Origin: an uncultured Ruminococcus sp.
Lineage (GTDB): Bacteria; Bacillota; Clostridia; Oscillospirales; Ruminococcaceae
Assembly: GCA_947627275.1 (NCBI GenBank)
Contig: CANQVK010000024.1
Span: 1 to 35,457 of the forward strand
Direction of reading: 5' to 3'
Length of the DNA: 35,457 nt
The position numbers and the translations under genes were made by a program. Shown here piece after piece: positions 8,267 through 15,458 of this stretch (position 1 is the stretch's first letter; every line of letters starts with the position of its first letter). The notes under the pieces were generated by a model. That model searched no databases, was not told where the DNA came from, and saw nothing but the letters and a program-made list of their open reading frames with translations.

Positions 8267-8416
8267 CCCCAAAAATCCGATAGAAATCGTATTTCTGGGG
8301 AACGCCTGCTGCGCAGGCTACAATCGGCTACGCCGATTGCCGTCTCATACAATCCTCTACGCCACCTTCGGCGGCTAAATTCAGATAGACTTTGTCTATC
8401 TGAATTTAGAGGATTG
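8267..8416. repeat. Array of consecutive short-loop hairpins upstream of the O-antigen-ligase-like gene
   Basis: Serial hairpins fill this stretch. 8267-8300 is a 15-bp stem with two mismatches. 8304-8318 has 6 bp with loop TGC. 8321-8339 has 8 bp with loop TAC. An outer stem joins 8350-8359 with 8407-8416; it encloses 8360-8373 (CGCC/GGCG) and a 14-bp perfect stem at 8377-8407 with loop TTT. The outer and inner stems make a three-way junction. The first hairpin is related to 34527-34556. No promoter was recognised between 8019 and 8455. Confidence 0.85.
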
Positions 8417-8455
8417 GTATAATAATCAACTTCTTGATCGAAAGGGAAAATAACA

Positions 8456-9892
8456 ATGGCAAAGCAGCTTTTCAACTCATCGGAGAAATCAAATTTCATA
8501 CTAAACATGACAGAGGAAAAATACTCGAAGATCGCTTCCATCGGACTTTTGGCGGCATGTCTCTGTACGTCTTTTTCAACTGCCGTTCCTGTAATATCGG
8601 GAAATAAGGTCTACACCATCATTACGGCAGGACTTTCTGTGGCAGGCGTTATAGGCATGGTGCTTGCACTTATCGGAATTATGAAAAAGTATGTGGGCAA
8701 GAGACTGCTCTTGCCGTTATGCGGAACGGGCGTTACTCTTTTGTGGGCGGTGATCTCGCTTATTAATTCCTACGACAGGAACGTTTCTCTGAACGGCTAC
8801 CCCGGACGTGGAGAGGGGCTGCTTGCTATAATTTTTTACATAAGCTTTTTCATTACTGCCGCTTCGATAAAAGGCGATAAGGCTCGCAAAACGCTTGTTT
8901 ACGGCATTCTTGCGAACGGTCTGCTCAACAGCGTTTTTGCCCTGATACAGGTGTTTTCGGGCGAATTAAGCGACTTCCATTGGGCTTCGGTCAAGATAGA
9001 GATCAACGCGGCAGCGGGACTTTCACAGTCGCCGTTGTTCCTTGCAATGGTACTTAGCCTTTCCATAGCGGCTGCGCTTATGGGAGCTGTGCTGTTTTCG
9101 GGAAAAAAAGAAAAGATATTCTGCATTTTTTCCGCCTGTGTGTTCTCATTTGTTATAATGTTTACTTATTCGTTCATCGGTATCTGCGGAGCTGTTCTTG
9201 CGGTTATTGCGGCGGTTATAACTGTATTTGCCGTAAAAGCTCCGAAAATCAGCCTGTTGTCGGTATTGTCGGTCATTGTGCCTGCGGCTGCGGCTGTTAT
9301 CGTGGTGAATGCAGGAGTTATCGGCAATATAAGCAGCTACAGACTTTATGACGGACGTATTTTGTGGTTTGCGGACAGCTATATAAGAATAACCTCAAGC
9401 GGAAGCTATGATTCCGACTTAGTCGATATTGACGATACTTACGATGTTTATTATACGCTCAACCGCAAGACGCTTGATATTATCAGCGGTTGTCCCGTGA
9501 CAGGTACGGGGCCCGATCAGCTGATATATCCGCAGATATACACTTACGGTCCTGAGGGTACGGAGAATTCCTCGGTCGAGGATATACTTCTTTTTAATAA
9601 AGGAACGTTTGATAGAGTGTATAACGAGTATCTCAATACGGCGGCAACTCGGGGAATACCCTCTGCCATAGCTCTTATAGCGACTCTTATCGGAGTAATA
9701 GCGATAGGCTTTAAGGGATATAAAAAAACCAAGAGCAAAATGACCCTGTGCATGACTTTGCTTACGTCTATGGGAGCGCTGATCTTCCTGATAGGATGCA
9801 GTAACACGGCGTTTTCGCCTATATTCTGGGTAATTGCAGGAGCAAGCGTTTCTTTGACTGATAAAAACACAACAGCGAATACACAGAAATAA
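8456..9892 (+). CDS. O-antigen ligase / polymerase-like multi-spanning membrane protein
   Basis: A 478-residue protein with about ten hydrophobic segments. Proteins of the Wzy_C / O-antigen-ligase superfamily polymerise or transfer polysaccharide or other glycans outside the membrane. Family-like features are GYPGRGEGLLAIIFYISFF in the first half and a large extracytoplasmic loop rich in Tyr and Asp. In that loop, GCPVTGTGPDQLIYP precedes RVYNEYLNTAATRGIPS, which corresponds to the usual G-x-G...HNEYL...GIPG pattern, although the typical His is Tyr here. The ATG at 8456 is preceded by AAAGGGAAAATAACA, a weak ribosome site. It stands alone, without glycosyltransferases or other surface-polysaccharide genes, and is bracketed by inverted copies of a hairpin repeat. 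The precise substrate is unknown. Confidence 0.78.
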   Translation: MAKQLFNSSEKSNFILNMTEEKYSKIASIGLLAACLCTSFSTAVPVISGNKVYTIITAGLSVAGVIGMVLALIGIMKKYVGKRLLLPLCGTGVTLLWAVISLINSYDRNVSLNGYPGRGEGLLAIIFYISFFITAASIKGDKARKTLVYGILANGLLNSVFALIQVFSGELSDFHWASVKIEINAAAGLSQSPLFLAMVLSLSIAAALMGAVLFSGKKEKIFCIFSACVFSFVIMFTYSFIGICGAVLAVIAAVITVFAVKAPKISLLSVLSVIVPAAAAVIVVNAGVIGNISSYRLYDGRILWFADSYIRITSSGSYDSDLVDIDDTYDVYYTLNRKTLDIISGCPVTGTGPDQLIYPQIYTYGPEGTENSSVEDILLFNKGTFDRVYNEYLNTAATRGIPSAIALIATLIGVIAIGFKGYKKTKSKMTLCMTLLTSMGALIFLIGCSNTAFSPIFWVIAGASVSLTDKNTTANTQK

Positions 9893-9930
9893 TAAGATAT
9901 GACGCTTCAATTACGATAAATTGAGCCGTG

Positions 9931-10125
9931 GTTCTACTTAGGGAACTCCCTCTCTTGCAGGGCGTTCCCTCTTTCCAAACAGTCCTACGGACTGTTTGGA
10001 AATTCACCCTTTGCGGAGCGCTTAAACGCTATGTGGGATCTGTCCCACACTCTGCCAGAGGCGATGCCTCTGGACTCCGCCAAAGGGACACCGTCCTTTT
10101 GGAATCCCAATGTTAGTTCGACATT
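9931..10125. repeat. Hairpin-rich repeat, copy B (inverted relative to copy A, with extra internal modules)
   Basis: Read on the minus strand this matches copy A from the AACTAACAT..GGGATTCCAAA segment through GGCGGAGTCCAGAGGCA to CCCTGCAAGAGAGGG. About 100 extra bases are inserted in the middle. Perfect hairpins are 9975-9999 (11 bp, loop TAC), 10033-10048 (6 bp, loop TCTG), 10055-10073 (8 bp, loop GAT) and 10080-10102 (10 bp with one G-T pair, loop ACC). The inserted modules are themselves hairpins. Confidence 0.82.
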
Positions 10126-10164
10126 GGTGAGGGATGCTGTCCCACTGCTTTGTTATAACAAATA

Positions 10165-10200
10165 AAAACGAGCTGCATATCAAATGCGGCTCGTTTTTTT
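10165..10200. terminator. Bidirectional terminator between convergent genes
   Basis: AACGAGC-TGCAT pairs with ATGC-GGCTCGTT around a short AT loop. T residues follow on the plus strand (10194-10200), and a T-run formed by AAAAA (10164-10168) follows on the minus strand. It serves the O-antigen-ligase-like gene (+) and the P-type ATPase (-). Confidence 0.88.
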
Positions 10201-10209
10201 ATCGTAAGT

Positions 10210-12852
10210 TTATTTGTCGGAATTGTTTCCGAAAAGATCCTTGCCGTATTGCAGAATCCCATACCATTTTGAGGATTCCTTTATCATTCGCACTATCTGA
10301 GTAAGAGCGAAAGGAATAAACGCAAGTCCAACGATCTGTGCGAGATTTATAAGCGTGAACTCATCTGAGATCTTCATAAATCCGTGACATGCAGGAATGA
10401 GGAGTACGGCGGCAAGCAGTAACGATCCAACTAAAAATGCGCCTAATGAGAATTTGTTTGTCATTATTTTCAGACGGGAGATGGAGTACTTTCCACGGCT
10501 GTCGAAGCCCTCGAAAAGTCTTGCCAGACAAAGTACGGAGAAAGCCATGGTGCTTGCCATAGCTGCCGAAACCGCAGCGTCAGACGAGGAGTTTTTGCCG
10601 ATAAAGAACGCCGCCATTACGCTTGCAGCGATCATTATGGAATGTATGATTATATAAGTTATCGTTTCTTTGTTGAGAATCGACTCGCTCGATGAACGGG
10701 GCTTATTTTTCATAACGTCAGGCAACATGGGTTCCATGCAGAGCGCAAGCGCCGGAAGCGAGTCCGTCAGCAGATTGATGAAAAGCAGATGAACGGGGTT
10801 GAACGGCAGCGGCAGATTAAATATTGTTGTAAGGAGAACTACGATGATCGCTGCCGCATTTCCTGCAAGCAGGAATTTAATGGAGTTTTTGATGTTTGTG
10901 TAGATACATCTGCCGTTTGCCACAGCCTTGACGATAGTTGCAAAATTGTCGTCCGCTAAGATCATAGAAGCGGCGTCCTTGGAGACTTCCGTACCCGTGA
11001 TTCCCATTGCAACGCCTACATCGGCTTTTTTCAGAGCCGGAGCATCGTTTACGCCGTCGCCGGTCATGGCAACGACCATGTTCTTTTTCTGCCAAAGCTC
11101 AACGATACGTATTTTGTGTACGGGGGAAACTCGTGCGTATACCGAGACTTTATCCAGCCTTGCGGACAGTTCTTCATCTGAAACGGCGTCGATCTCCGTT
11201 CCGTCCATAGCAATATCGCCGTCATGGAAAATGCCTATCTCCTTGGCGATAGCGACTGCCGTAAGCTTGTGGTCGCCTGTTATCATGATAGGCTTGATAC
11301 CTGCCGAAATACACTCTGCAACAGCAGCCTTGCTTTCCTCACGGGGAGGATCGGTCATAGCCGTAAGACCGATATAAATATAATCGCACTCGTCGTCAAG
11401 GTCCACAGCCGCATCCGAATCAAGAATTTTTTTCGCAAAGGCAAGCACTCTCATTCCGTTGTTGGAGTAATTGAGATTAGCCGCCTTGATAGCCGCCATA
11501 TCGTCAATGCTTATGGGACGGATCTCGTTTTCGTCCATAACGTACTTTAAGCGCGGCATAAGCACGTCCATAGCGCCTTTGGTGAATGCGGTACGTTTTC
11601 CGCCGAGCATGTGGACGGTCGTCATAAGCTTTCTGTCGCTGTCAAAGGGAATTTCGTCAATTCTCGGATATTCCTGACGTATACGGATATATTCGTCATT
11701 GCCGAGGTAGTCGGAGAGCGCGGTTTCAGTGGGGTCGCCCAACCAGCCGTTGTCTGATTTTGCGGCGTCGTTGCACAGTCCCATAGCGATGAGAAGCTCT
11801 TTTTTTGCGTTTTCCGAGGGGAATGTCAGGTCGCGGACTGTCATTTTGTTCTGAGTAAGCGTACCCGTCTTATCCGAGCATATAATTGATACGCAGCCCA
11901 GACCTTCTACAGCCTTTAAGTCTTTGATGATCGCTTTCTGCTTAGACATTTTCTGCGTTCCGATAGCAAGAGAAATTGTGATGATAGAGCTGAGAGCCTC
12001 GGGGATTGCCGCAACGGCAAGCGCAACAGCAAACATAAGAGCGTCAACTACCGGCTGTTTATTGATGAAATATGTGAGCAGGAAAACTACCACGCATATT
12101 CCGATAACGGCAATTGAAAGTACCTTGCTGAACTTATCGAGGCTGACCTGCAAAGGAGTTTTCTTCTTTTTTGCGTTCTGCATAAGAGAGGCGATCTTGC
12201 CTATCTCGGTATTCATGCCGACTCCCGTAACGACGGCAGCCGCGCGTCCGTTTGAGATGTTTGATCCTGAGTAGATCATATTCACACGGTCGCCCAAGGG
12301 AAGAGTTTCGGCGTTTATGGTGTCGATAGATTTTGTGACGTTCAGCGATTCGCCGGTAAGCGCGCTTTCGTCCACCTGAAGCGAAGCGGCTTCAAGGAGA
12401 CGACCGTCGGCGGCGGCAACGTTACCTGCTTCAATAAGAAGAATATCGCCCACAACGACTTCCGAGGCAGGTATTTCTACCTGACTGCCGTTTCGTATAA
12501 CTCGTGCGGCGGGCGCTCCCATGGCTTTCAGAGCCGCAAGAGATTTCTGAGCTTTGACGTTCTGAACCGTGCCAAGCACAGCGTTCATGATAAGGACAAC
12601 GAGGATTACAATAGTTGAACCCATTTCGCCGCTTATCATTGAAATAATAGATGCTGCGATAAGAATAATTACGAGGAGATCGGCGAACTGCTCTAAAAAT
12701 ATCATGAGCAGGCTTTTCTGTTTTTCCTCCGAGATCACGTTTTCGCCGTTTTTTTGGCGGCTTTCCGTGACCTGAGCGTCTGTCAGACCCTTTTCGGCTG
12801 ATGAACCGAGAGCTTTAAGTACAGCGTCTTTGTCTTGATTAAAATAATTCAT
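10210..12852 (-). CDS. P-type metal ATPase (PMCA/PacL type), probable Mn2+ and/or Ca2+ exporter
   Basis: An ATP-driven cation pump of 880 residues, full length. The N-terminal cation-ATPase domain is followed by the actuator motif TGES (LTGESLNV, about residue 167). The M4 segment is VAAIPEALSSIITISLAIG, and the phosphorylation site is DKTGTLT with Asp327. The nucleotide domain leads to GDGVNDAP at 598-605, and M6 carries NLLTDSLPALAL. These are the features of P2-type calcium pumps. The leader carries a yybP-ykoY aptamer, whose established ligand is Mn2+. Related riboswitch-controlled pumps such as Lactococcus YoaB are manganese exporters, so I infer Mn2+ efflux, with Ca2+ as the sequence-based alternative. 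The start ATG at 12850-12852 follows AAGGAGGAAAT. It is monocistronic. Confidence 0.93.
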   Translation of the reverse strand: MNYFNQDKDAVLKALGSSAEKGLTDAQVTESRQKNGENVISEEKQKSLLMIFLEQFADLLVIILIAASIISMISGEMGSTIVILVVLIMNAVLGTVQNVKAQKSLAALKAMGAPAARVIRNGSQVEIPASEVVVGDILLIEAGNVAAADGRLLEAASLQVDESALTGESLNVTKSIDTINAETLPLGDRVNMIYSGSNISNGRAAAVVTGVGMNTEIGKIASLMQNAKKKKTPLQVSLDKFSKVLSIAVIGICVVVFLLTYFINKQPVVDALMFAVALAVAAIPEALSSIITISLAIGTQKMSKQKAIIKDLKAVEGLGCVSIICSDKTGTLTQNKMTVRDLTFPSENAKKELLIAMGLCNDAAKSDNGWLGDPTETALSDYLGNDEYIRIRQEYPRIDEIPFDSDRKLMTTVHMLGGKRTAFTKGAMDVLMPRLKYVMDENEIRPISIDDMAAIKAANLNYSNNGMRVLAFAKKILDSDAAVDLDDECDYIYIGLTAMTDPPREESKAAVAECISAGIKPIMITGDHKLTAVAIAKEIGIFHDGDIAMDGTEIDAVSDEELSARLDKVSVYARVSPVHKIRIVELWQKKNMVVAMTGDGVNDAPALKKADVGVAMGITGTEVSKDAASMILADDNFATIVKAVANGRCIYTNIKNSIKFLLAGNAAAIIVVLLTTIFNLPLPFNPVHLLFINLLTDSLPALALCMEPMLPDVMKNKPRSSSESILNKETITYIIIHSIMIAASVMAAFFIGKNSSSDAAVSAAMASTMAFSVLCLARLFEGFDSRGKYSISRLKIMTNKFSLGAFLVGSLLLAAVLLIPACHGFMKISDEFTLINLAQIVGLAFIPFALTQIVRMIKESSKWYGILQYGKDLFGNNSDK

Positions 12853-12881
12853 TATTTCCTCCTTATGTTTTTGAGGGAGAA

Positions 12882-12956
12882 AGAAAAAAGACTTTTATTG
12901 CGTAATGCCGAAATAAATGCGTTTATTGTGCTTCGGTACTATGCAATAAAAGTCTT
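12882..12956 (-). terminator. Riboswitch-controlled intrinsic terminator in the ATPase leader
   Basis: On the minus strand AAGACTTTTATTGC (12956-12943) pairs perfectly with GCAATAAAAGTCTT (12901-12888), with a secondary CCGAA/TTCGG pair in the loop. A T-run follows (12889-12882). The 5' arm overlaps the 3' strand of aptamer helix P1, so aptamer folding and termination exclude each other. Confidence 0.88.
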
Positions 12957-13059
12957 GCTTAAAGCCTGTAAGCCTTTGTCCGCCCGACAGCCTGCGGCTG
13001 TGGGTATGGCGATGCGGACAGCGCCGTTTTTATCTCGGCGAAGCTACTCCCTTTTACTT
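12945..13059 (-). promoter_or_regulatory. yybP-ykoY (manganese) riboswitch
   Basis: On the minus strand the conserved first loop is GGGAGTAGC (13051-13043) and the second is CCGCATCGCCATACC (13017-13003). These are the two loops that form the Mn2+ site in this class. A CGCCG/CGGCG helix lies between them. UGUCCGC pairs with GCGGACA, enclosing an ACAGCC/GGCUGU hairpin, and GCAAGAC lies at the 3' end. P1 is formed by AAGTAAAAG (13059-13051) with CTTTTATT (12952-12945). Because P1 uses the terminator's 5' arm, ligand binding should prevent termination and switch the ATPase on. Confidence 0.93.
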
Positions 13060-13063
13060 GTTT

Positions 13064-13093
13064 ATTTTACCATATAAAGAGCCATGTTGTCAA
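13064..13093 (-). promoter_or_regulatory. Promoter of the riboswitch-ATPase transcript
   Basis: On the minus strand TTGACA (13088-13093) and TAAAAT (13064-13069) are 18 bases apart. The start site would be near 13057, at the first strand of riboswitch helix P1, leaving a 200-base leader. Confidence 0.85.
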
Positions 13094-13196
13094 GGATAAT
13101 TTTTTACAATATTTTTGTGAACAGAGGTAAAGAATTTTGCTATTTCATATCAGAATTATTCGATTGTCTGAAAACATCGTCTTTCAAAACAAAGCT

Positions 13197-13319
13197 TTAT
13201 TTATTTCGATCGTTTTTTGCATAAGCCTGCACAGTGCGGATAAGCCGTAAAATTCCCCATCCGATAACTGCGGCGGTAAGAATTACGGTTTCTATAAGAA
13301 AATCTTTTATCGGTTTCAT
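13197..13319 (-). CDS. Unlisted 40-residue single-span membrane protein
   Basis: A short frame from ATG (13317-13319) to TAA (13197-13199) encodes 40 residues beginning MKPIKDFLIETVILTAAVIG and ending YAKNDRNK. Residues 7-27 are a clear hydrophobic helix, followed by a basic tail (R, R, K, R, K), which predicts the C-terminus inside. Support for translation is strong. AGGAGG is seven bases before the ATG, and TTGATA-17-TATAAT ends about 20 bases before it, giving a very short leader. It lies upstream of, and on the same strand as, the riboswitch-ATPase unit but has its own promoter. No family recognised; it could be a small regulatory membrane peptide or a toxin-like peptide. Confidence 0.75.
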   Translation of the reverse strand: MKPIKDFLIETVILTAAVIGWGILRLIRTVQAYAKNDRNK

Positions 13320-13339
13320 GGGTCGTCCTCCTTTTTTTG

Positions 13340-13368
13340 ATTATACTATATATTATAATATGTATCAA
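13340..13368 (-). promoter_or_regulatory. Promoter of the 40-residue membrane protein
   Basis: On the minus strand TTGATA (13363-13368) and TATAAT (13340-13345) have a 17-base spacer. The leader before the ribosome site is only a few A residues. Confidence 0.85.
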
Positions 13369-13372
13369 GGTA

Positions 13373-13405
13373 ACATCTGTAATTATTTGGATGACATTTG
13401 TAATT
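13373..13405. repeat. Direct repeats spaced 21 bp, possible operator
   Basis: ACATCTGTAATT (13373-13384) and ACATTTGTAATT (13394-13405) differ at one base and are 21 bases apart, that is two helical turns. They sit just upstream of the -35 box of the 40-residue protein and between it and the histidinol-phosphatase promoter. Confidence 0.45.
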
Positions 13406-13464
13406 TATATTGAAGTTTTACAGTCAACTTAAAAATTGACTTTCATGGGATAAAAATATCCTGC

Positions 13465-13493
13465 TTGAATTTTTCCGAAAAATGTGATATACT
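13465..13493 (+). promoter_or_regulatory. Promoter of the histidinol-phosphatase gene
   Basis: TTGAAT (13465-13470) and TATACT (13488-13493) with a 17-base spacer, 43 bases before the ATG. Confidence 0.85.
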
Positions 13494-13535
13494 AAAATTT
13501 AGGAAGCGCTGATTAAAGATAAGGGGGCTTATAAA

Positions 13536-14300
13536 ATGCTTGCTAATTATCATACGCACACCATGCGCTGCGGTCATGCAGTCGGAGAAGATCGGGAATA
13601 TATCGAACATGCAATAAAGCACGGAATGAAAGTTCTCGGCTTTTCCGACCATTGTCCGTGGGTCTATGAAAACGGCTATGTTTCGGGGATCCGCATGAAG
13701 CCCTCCGAGCTTGACGATTATTTCGGTTCGCTTACCGCTCTAAAGAAAGAGTATGCTTCCGACATTAAAATATACATTGGTTTCGAGGCGGAATATATTC
13801 CCGAGCTTATGGCGGCTCAGGATAAGCTTTTGGCTGATTATCCCGTGGATTATATGATATTGGGGGAGCATTCCACCGCTCCCGAGTACGAAGCCGTATA
13901 TGCAGGCGCTCACTCGTGCAGCGAGGACGCTTTGAAAAAATATGTAGATCTTATTATCGAGGGGATGGAATCGGGAAGATATAAATATGCCGCTCACCCC
14001 GATTTGTTCCACTTTATCGGAAAAGACGAGATTTACGAGAAGCATTTTAAAAGGCTGTGCGAATACATGAAAGAAAAGAATTTCCCGATAGAAATTAATC
14101 TTTTGGGCGTAAGGGACGGCAGACATTATCCGTCTGACAGGTTTCTGAAAATCGCTCAGAAGGTGGGCAATACGGCTGTTATAGGCTGTGATGCGCACTT
14201 TCCCGAAGCGCTTTCCGACCCTGAGCCGATGAAACGCTGTCGGGATATTGCGGAGAAATATTCTCTTAAAGTAACAGATTTTTTATCGGGGTTGGATTGA
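13536..14300 (+). CDS. hisK: PHP-family histidinol-phosphatase
   Basis: Removes phosphate from L-histidinol phosphate in histidine synthesis, using a cluster of metal ions. The 254 residues match the HisK/HisJ PHP family. Metal ligands are seen in NYHTHTMRCGHA at the N-terminus, GFSDHCPW (about 35-42), GFEAEY, GEHST, AHPDL near residue 153 and GCDAHFPEAL near 221. The ATG at 13536 follows AAGGGGG. Other his genes are not in the window; it has its own promoter and is followed by a terminator. Other PHP phosphoesterases share the fold, so the exact substrate is inferred from overall similarity. Confidence 0.9.
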   Translation: MLANYHTHTMRCGHAVGEDREYIEHAIKHGMKVLGFSDHCPWVYENGYVSGIRMKPSELDDYFGSLTALKKEYASDIKIYIGFEAEYIPELMAAQDKLLADYPVDYMILGEHSTAPEYEAVYAGAHSCSEDALKKYVDLIIEGMESGRYKYAAHPDLFHFIGKDEIYEKHFKRLCEYMKEKNFPIEINLLGVRDGRHYPSDRFLKIAQKVGNTAVIGCDAHFPEALSDPEPMKRCRDIAEKYSLKVTDFLSGLD

Positions 14301-14368
14301 CGTTTTGATGTTTCCAATATTTGCGAGTATAGATGCACGTTCAAAAACCGTGACATTATATTTCCCAC

Positions 14369-14402
14369 AAGCTGTGAAGCGTTTTCCGCTCCGCAGCTTT
14401 TT
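14369..14402 (+). terminator. Intrinsic terminator after the histidinol-phosphatase gene
   Basis: AAGCTGTGAAGCG (14369-14381) pairs with CGCTCCGCAGCTT (14387-14399), with one mismatch and one G-T pair, and five T residues run from 14398. It lies 69 bases past the stop. Confidence 0.85.
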
Positions 14403-14423
14403 CAATAGCGGCGATTATAATAC

Positions 14424-14452
14424 TTGCATTTTTTTTAAATTTATGGTAAAAT
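14424..14452 (+). promoter_or_regulatory. Promoter of the alpha/beta hydrolase gene
   Basis: TTGCAT (14424-14429) and TAAAAT (14447-14452) with a 17-base spacer, 42 bases upstream of the ATG. Confidence 0.78.
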
Positions 14453-14494
14453 AATAAAAAGGCTTATGGTCAGCCATGAAAAGAAGGTGAATTT

Positions 14495-15433
14495 ATGATA
14501 AACGCAGCTTTAAAGGAAGTAAATTTTACATCGGAATTTGACGGACTTGAAATATCTGCCGCCGCCGCAGTTCCGATAGGCGATGTATGCGGCGTTGTTC
14601 AGCTTGTTCACGGCATGAACGAATACAAGGAACGCTATTATGATTTTATGGACTATCTTGCTGAACAGGGCTTTATTACAGTTATTCACGACAACCGAGG
14701 ACACGGCGGCAGTATTGTTACGGAGGACGACCTTGGTTTTCTGTTCAAAAACGGCGGAAAGGGATTTGTCTCGGATATAGCTCAGCTTAACCGGATGATA
14801 CACACAGCGTATCCGGAATTGCCGTGTTTTATGGCGGCTCACAGCATGGGTTCGCTTGGGGCGAGGTGCTTTCTAAAAGAACACGATGACGAAATAAATG
14901 GTCTTATTATTCTCGGTTCACCGTCATACAGCCGCTTTTCGGGACTTATAAGAGCCATAAACTCCGCTCTTTCCAAACGCCGAAAGAGCCGTTACCGAAG
15001 CGAAAGCGTCAGCGAAGCGGCGGAAAAGCTTTTCAACAAGAATTTCGGGACTACTCCTCATTCATGGATATGCAGCCGAAAGGAAGTCGTAGAGGAGTTC
15101 AATGAGAATCCGCGTTCTAACTTCATTTACACGCTCAACGGTTATGAAGCTTTGCTGTACCTTTTAAAAGAGACCTACAGCGGCAAGGGCTGGCAGATGA
15201 AAAACAGGAATCTGCCTATACGCTTCATATCGGGCAGGGACGATCCTGTAATGCTGTCGGAAAAGCGTTTTTTTCAGGCTATAGAGAACCTCCGCACGGC
15301 AGGCTATGAAAGTATTTCTCACCGCCTGTTCGATAACATGCGTCACGAGGTATTGAACGAAAAGAATAATCTTGCCGTTTACCGTGATATAGCAAAGACA
15401 TTGTTTTCATGGATAGACAGGCTGAATAATTAA
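14495..15433 (+). CDS. Alpha/beta hydrolase, serine aminopeptidase / monoacylglycerol lipase-like
   Basis: A 312-residue cytoplasmic serine hydrolase of the S33 / lysophospholipase type. Seen in order: the oxyanion-region segment QLVHGMNEYKERYYDF, then DNRGHGGS, and the nucleophile elbow AHSMGS (Ser near residue 119). The acid is the Asp in ISGRDDPV and the histidine is in NMRHEVLNE near the C-terminus. No signal peptide is present. These features predict hydrolysis of a lipid ester or acyl group; the natural substrate is unknown. The ATG at 14495 follows AGAAGGTGAATTT. tex starts 25 bases after its stop without a terminator, so the two may be co-transcribed. Confidence 0.88.
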   Translation: MINAALKEVNFTSEFDGLEISAAAAVPIGDVCGVVQLVHGMNEYKERYYDFMDYLAEQGFITVIHDNRGHGGSIVTEDDLGFLFKNGGKGFVSDIAQLNRMIHTAYPELPCFMAAHSMGSLGARCFLKEHDDEINGLIILGSPSYSRFSGLIRAINSALSKRRKSRYRSESVSEAAEKLFNKNFGTTPHSWICSRKEVVEEFNENPRSNFIYTLNGYEALLYLLKETYSGKGWQMKNRNLPIRFISGRDDPVMLSEKRFFQAIENLRTAGYESISHRLFDNMRHEVLNEKNNLAVYRDIAKTLFSWIDRLNN

Positions 15434-15458
15434 TTGTTTTAAAATGAAAGGATAAAAT

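Noticed and set aside
8098..8541. 147-codon minus-strand frame upstream of the O-antigen-ligase-like gene
   Set aside because: It runs through the hairpin repeats and into the start of the plus-strand gene; no ribosome site or recognisable domain.
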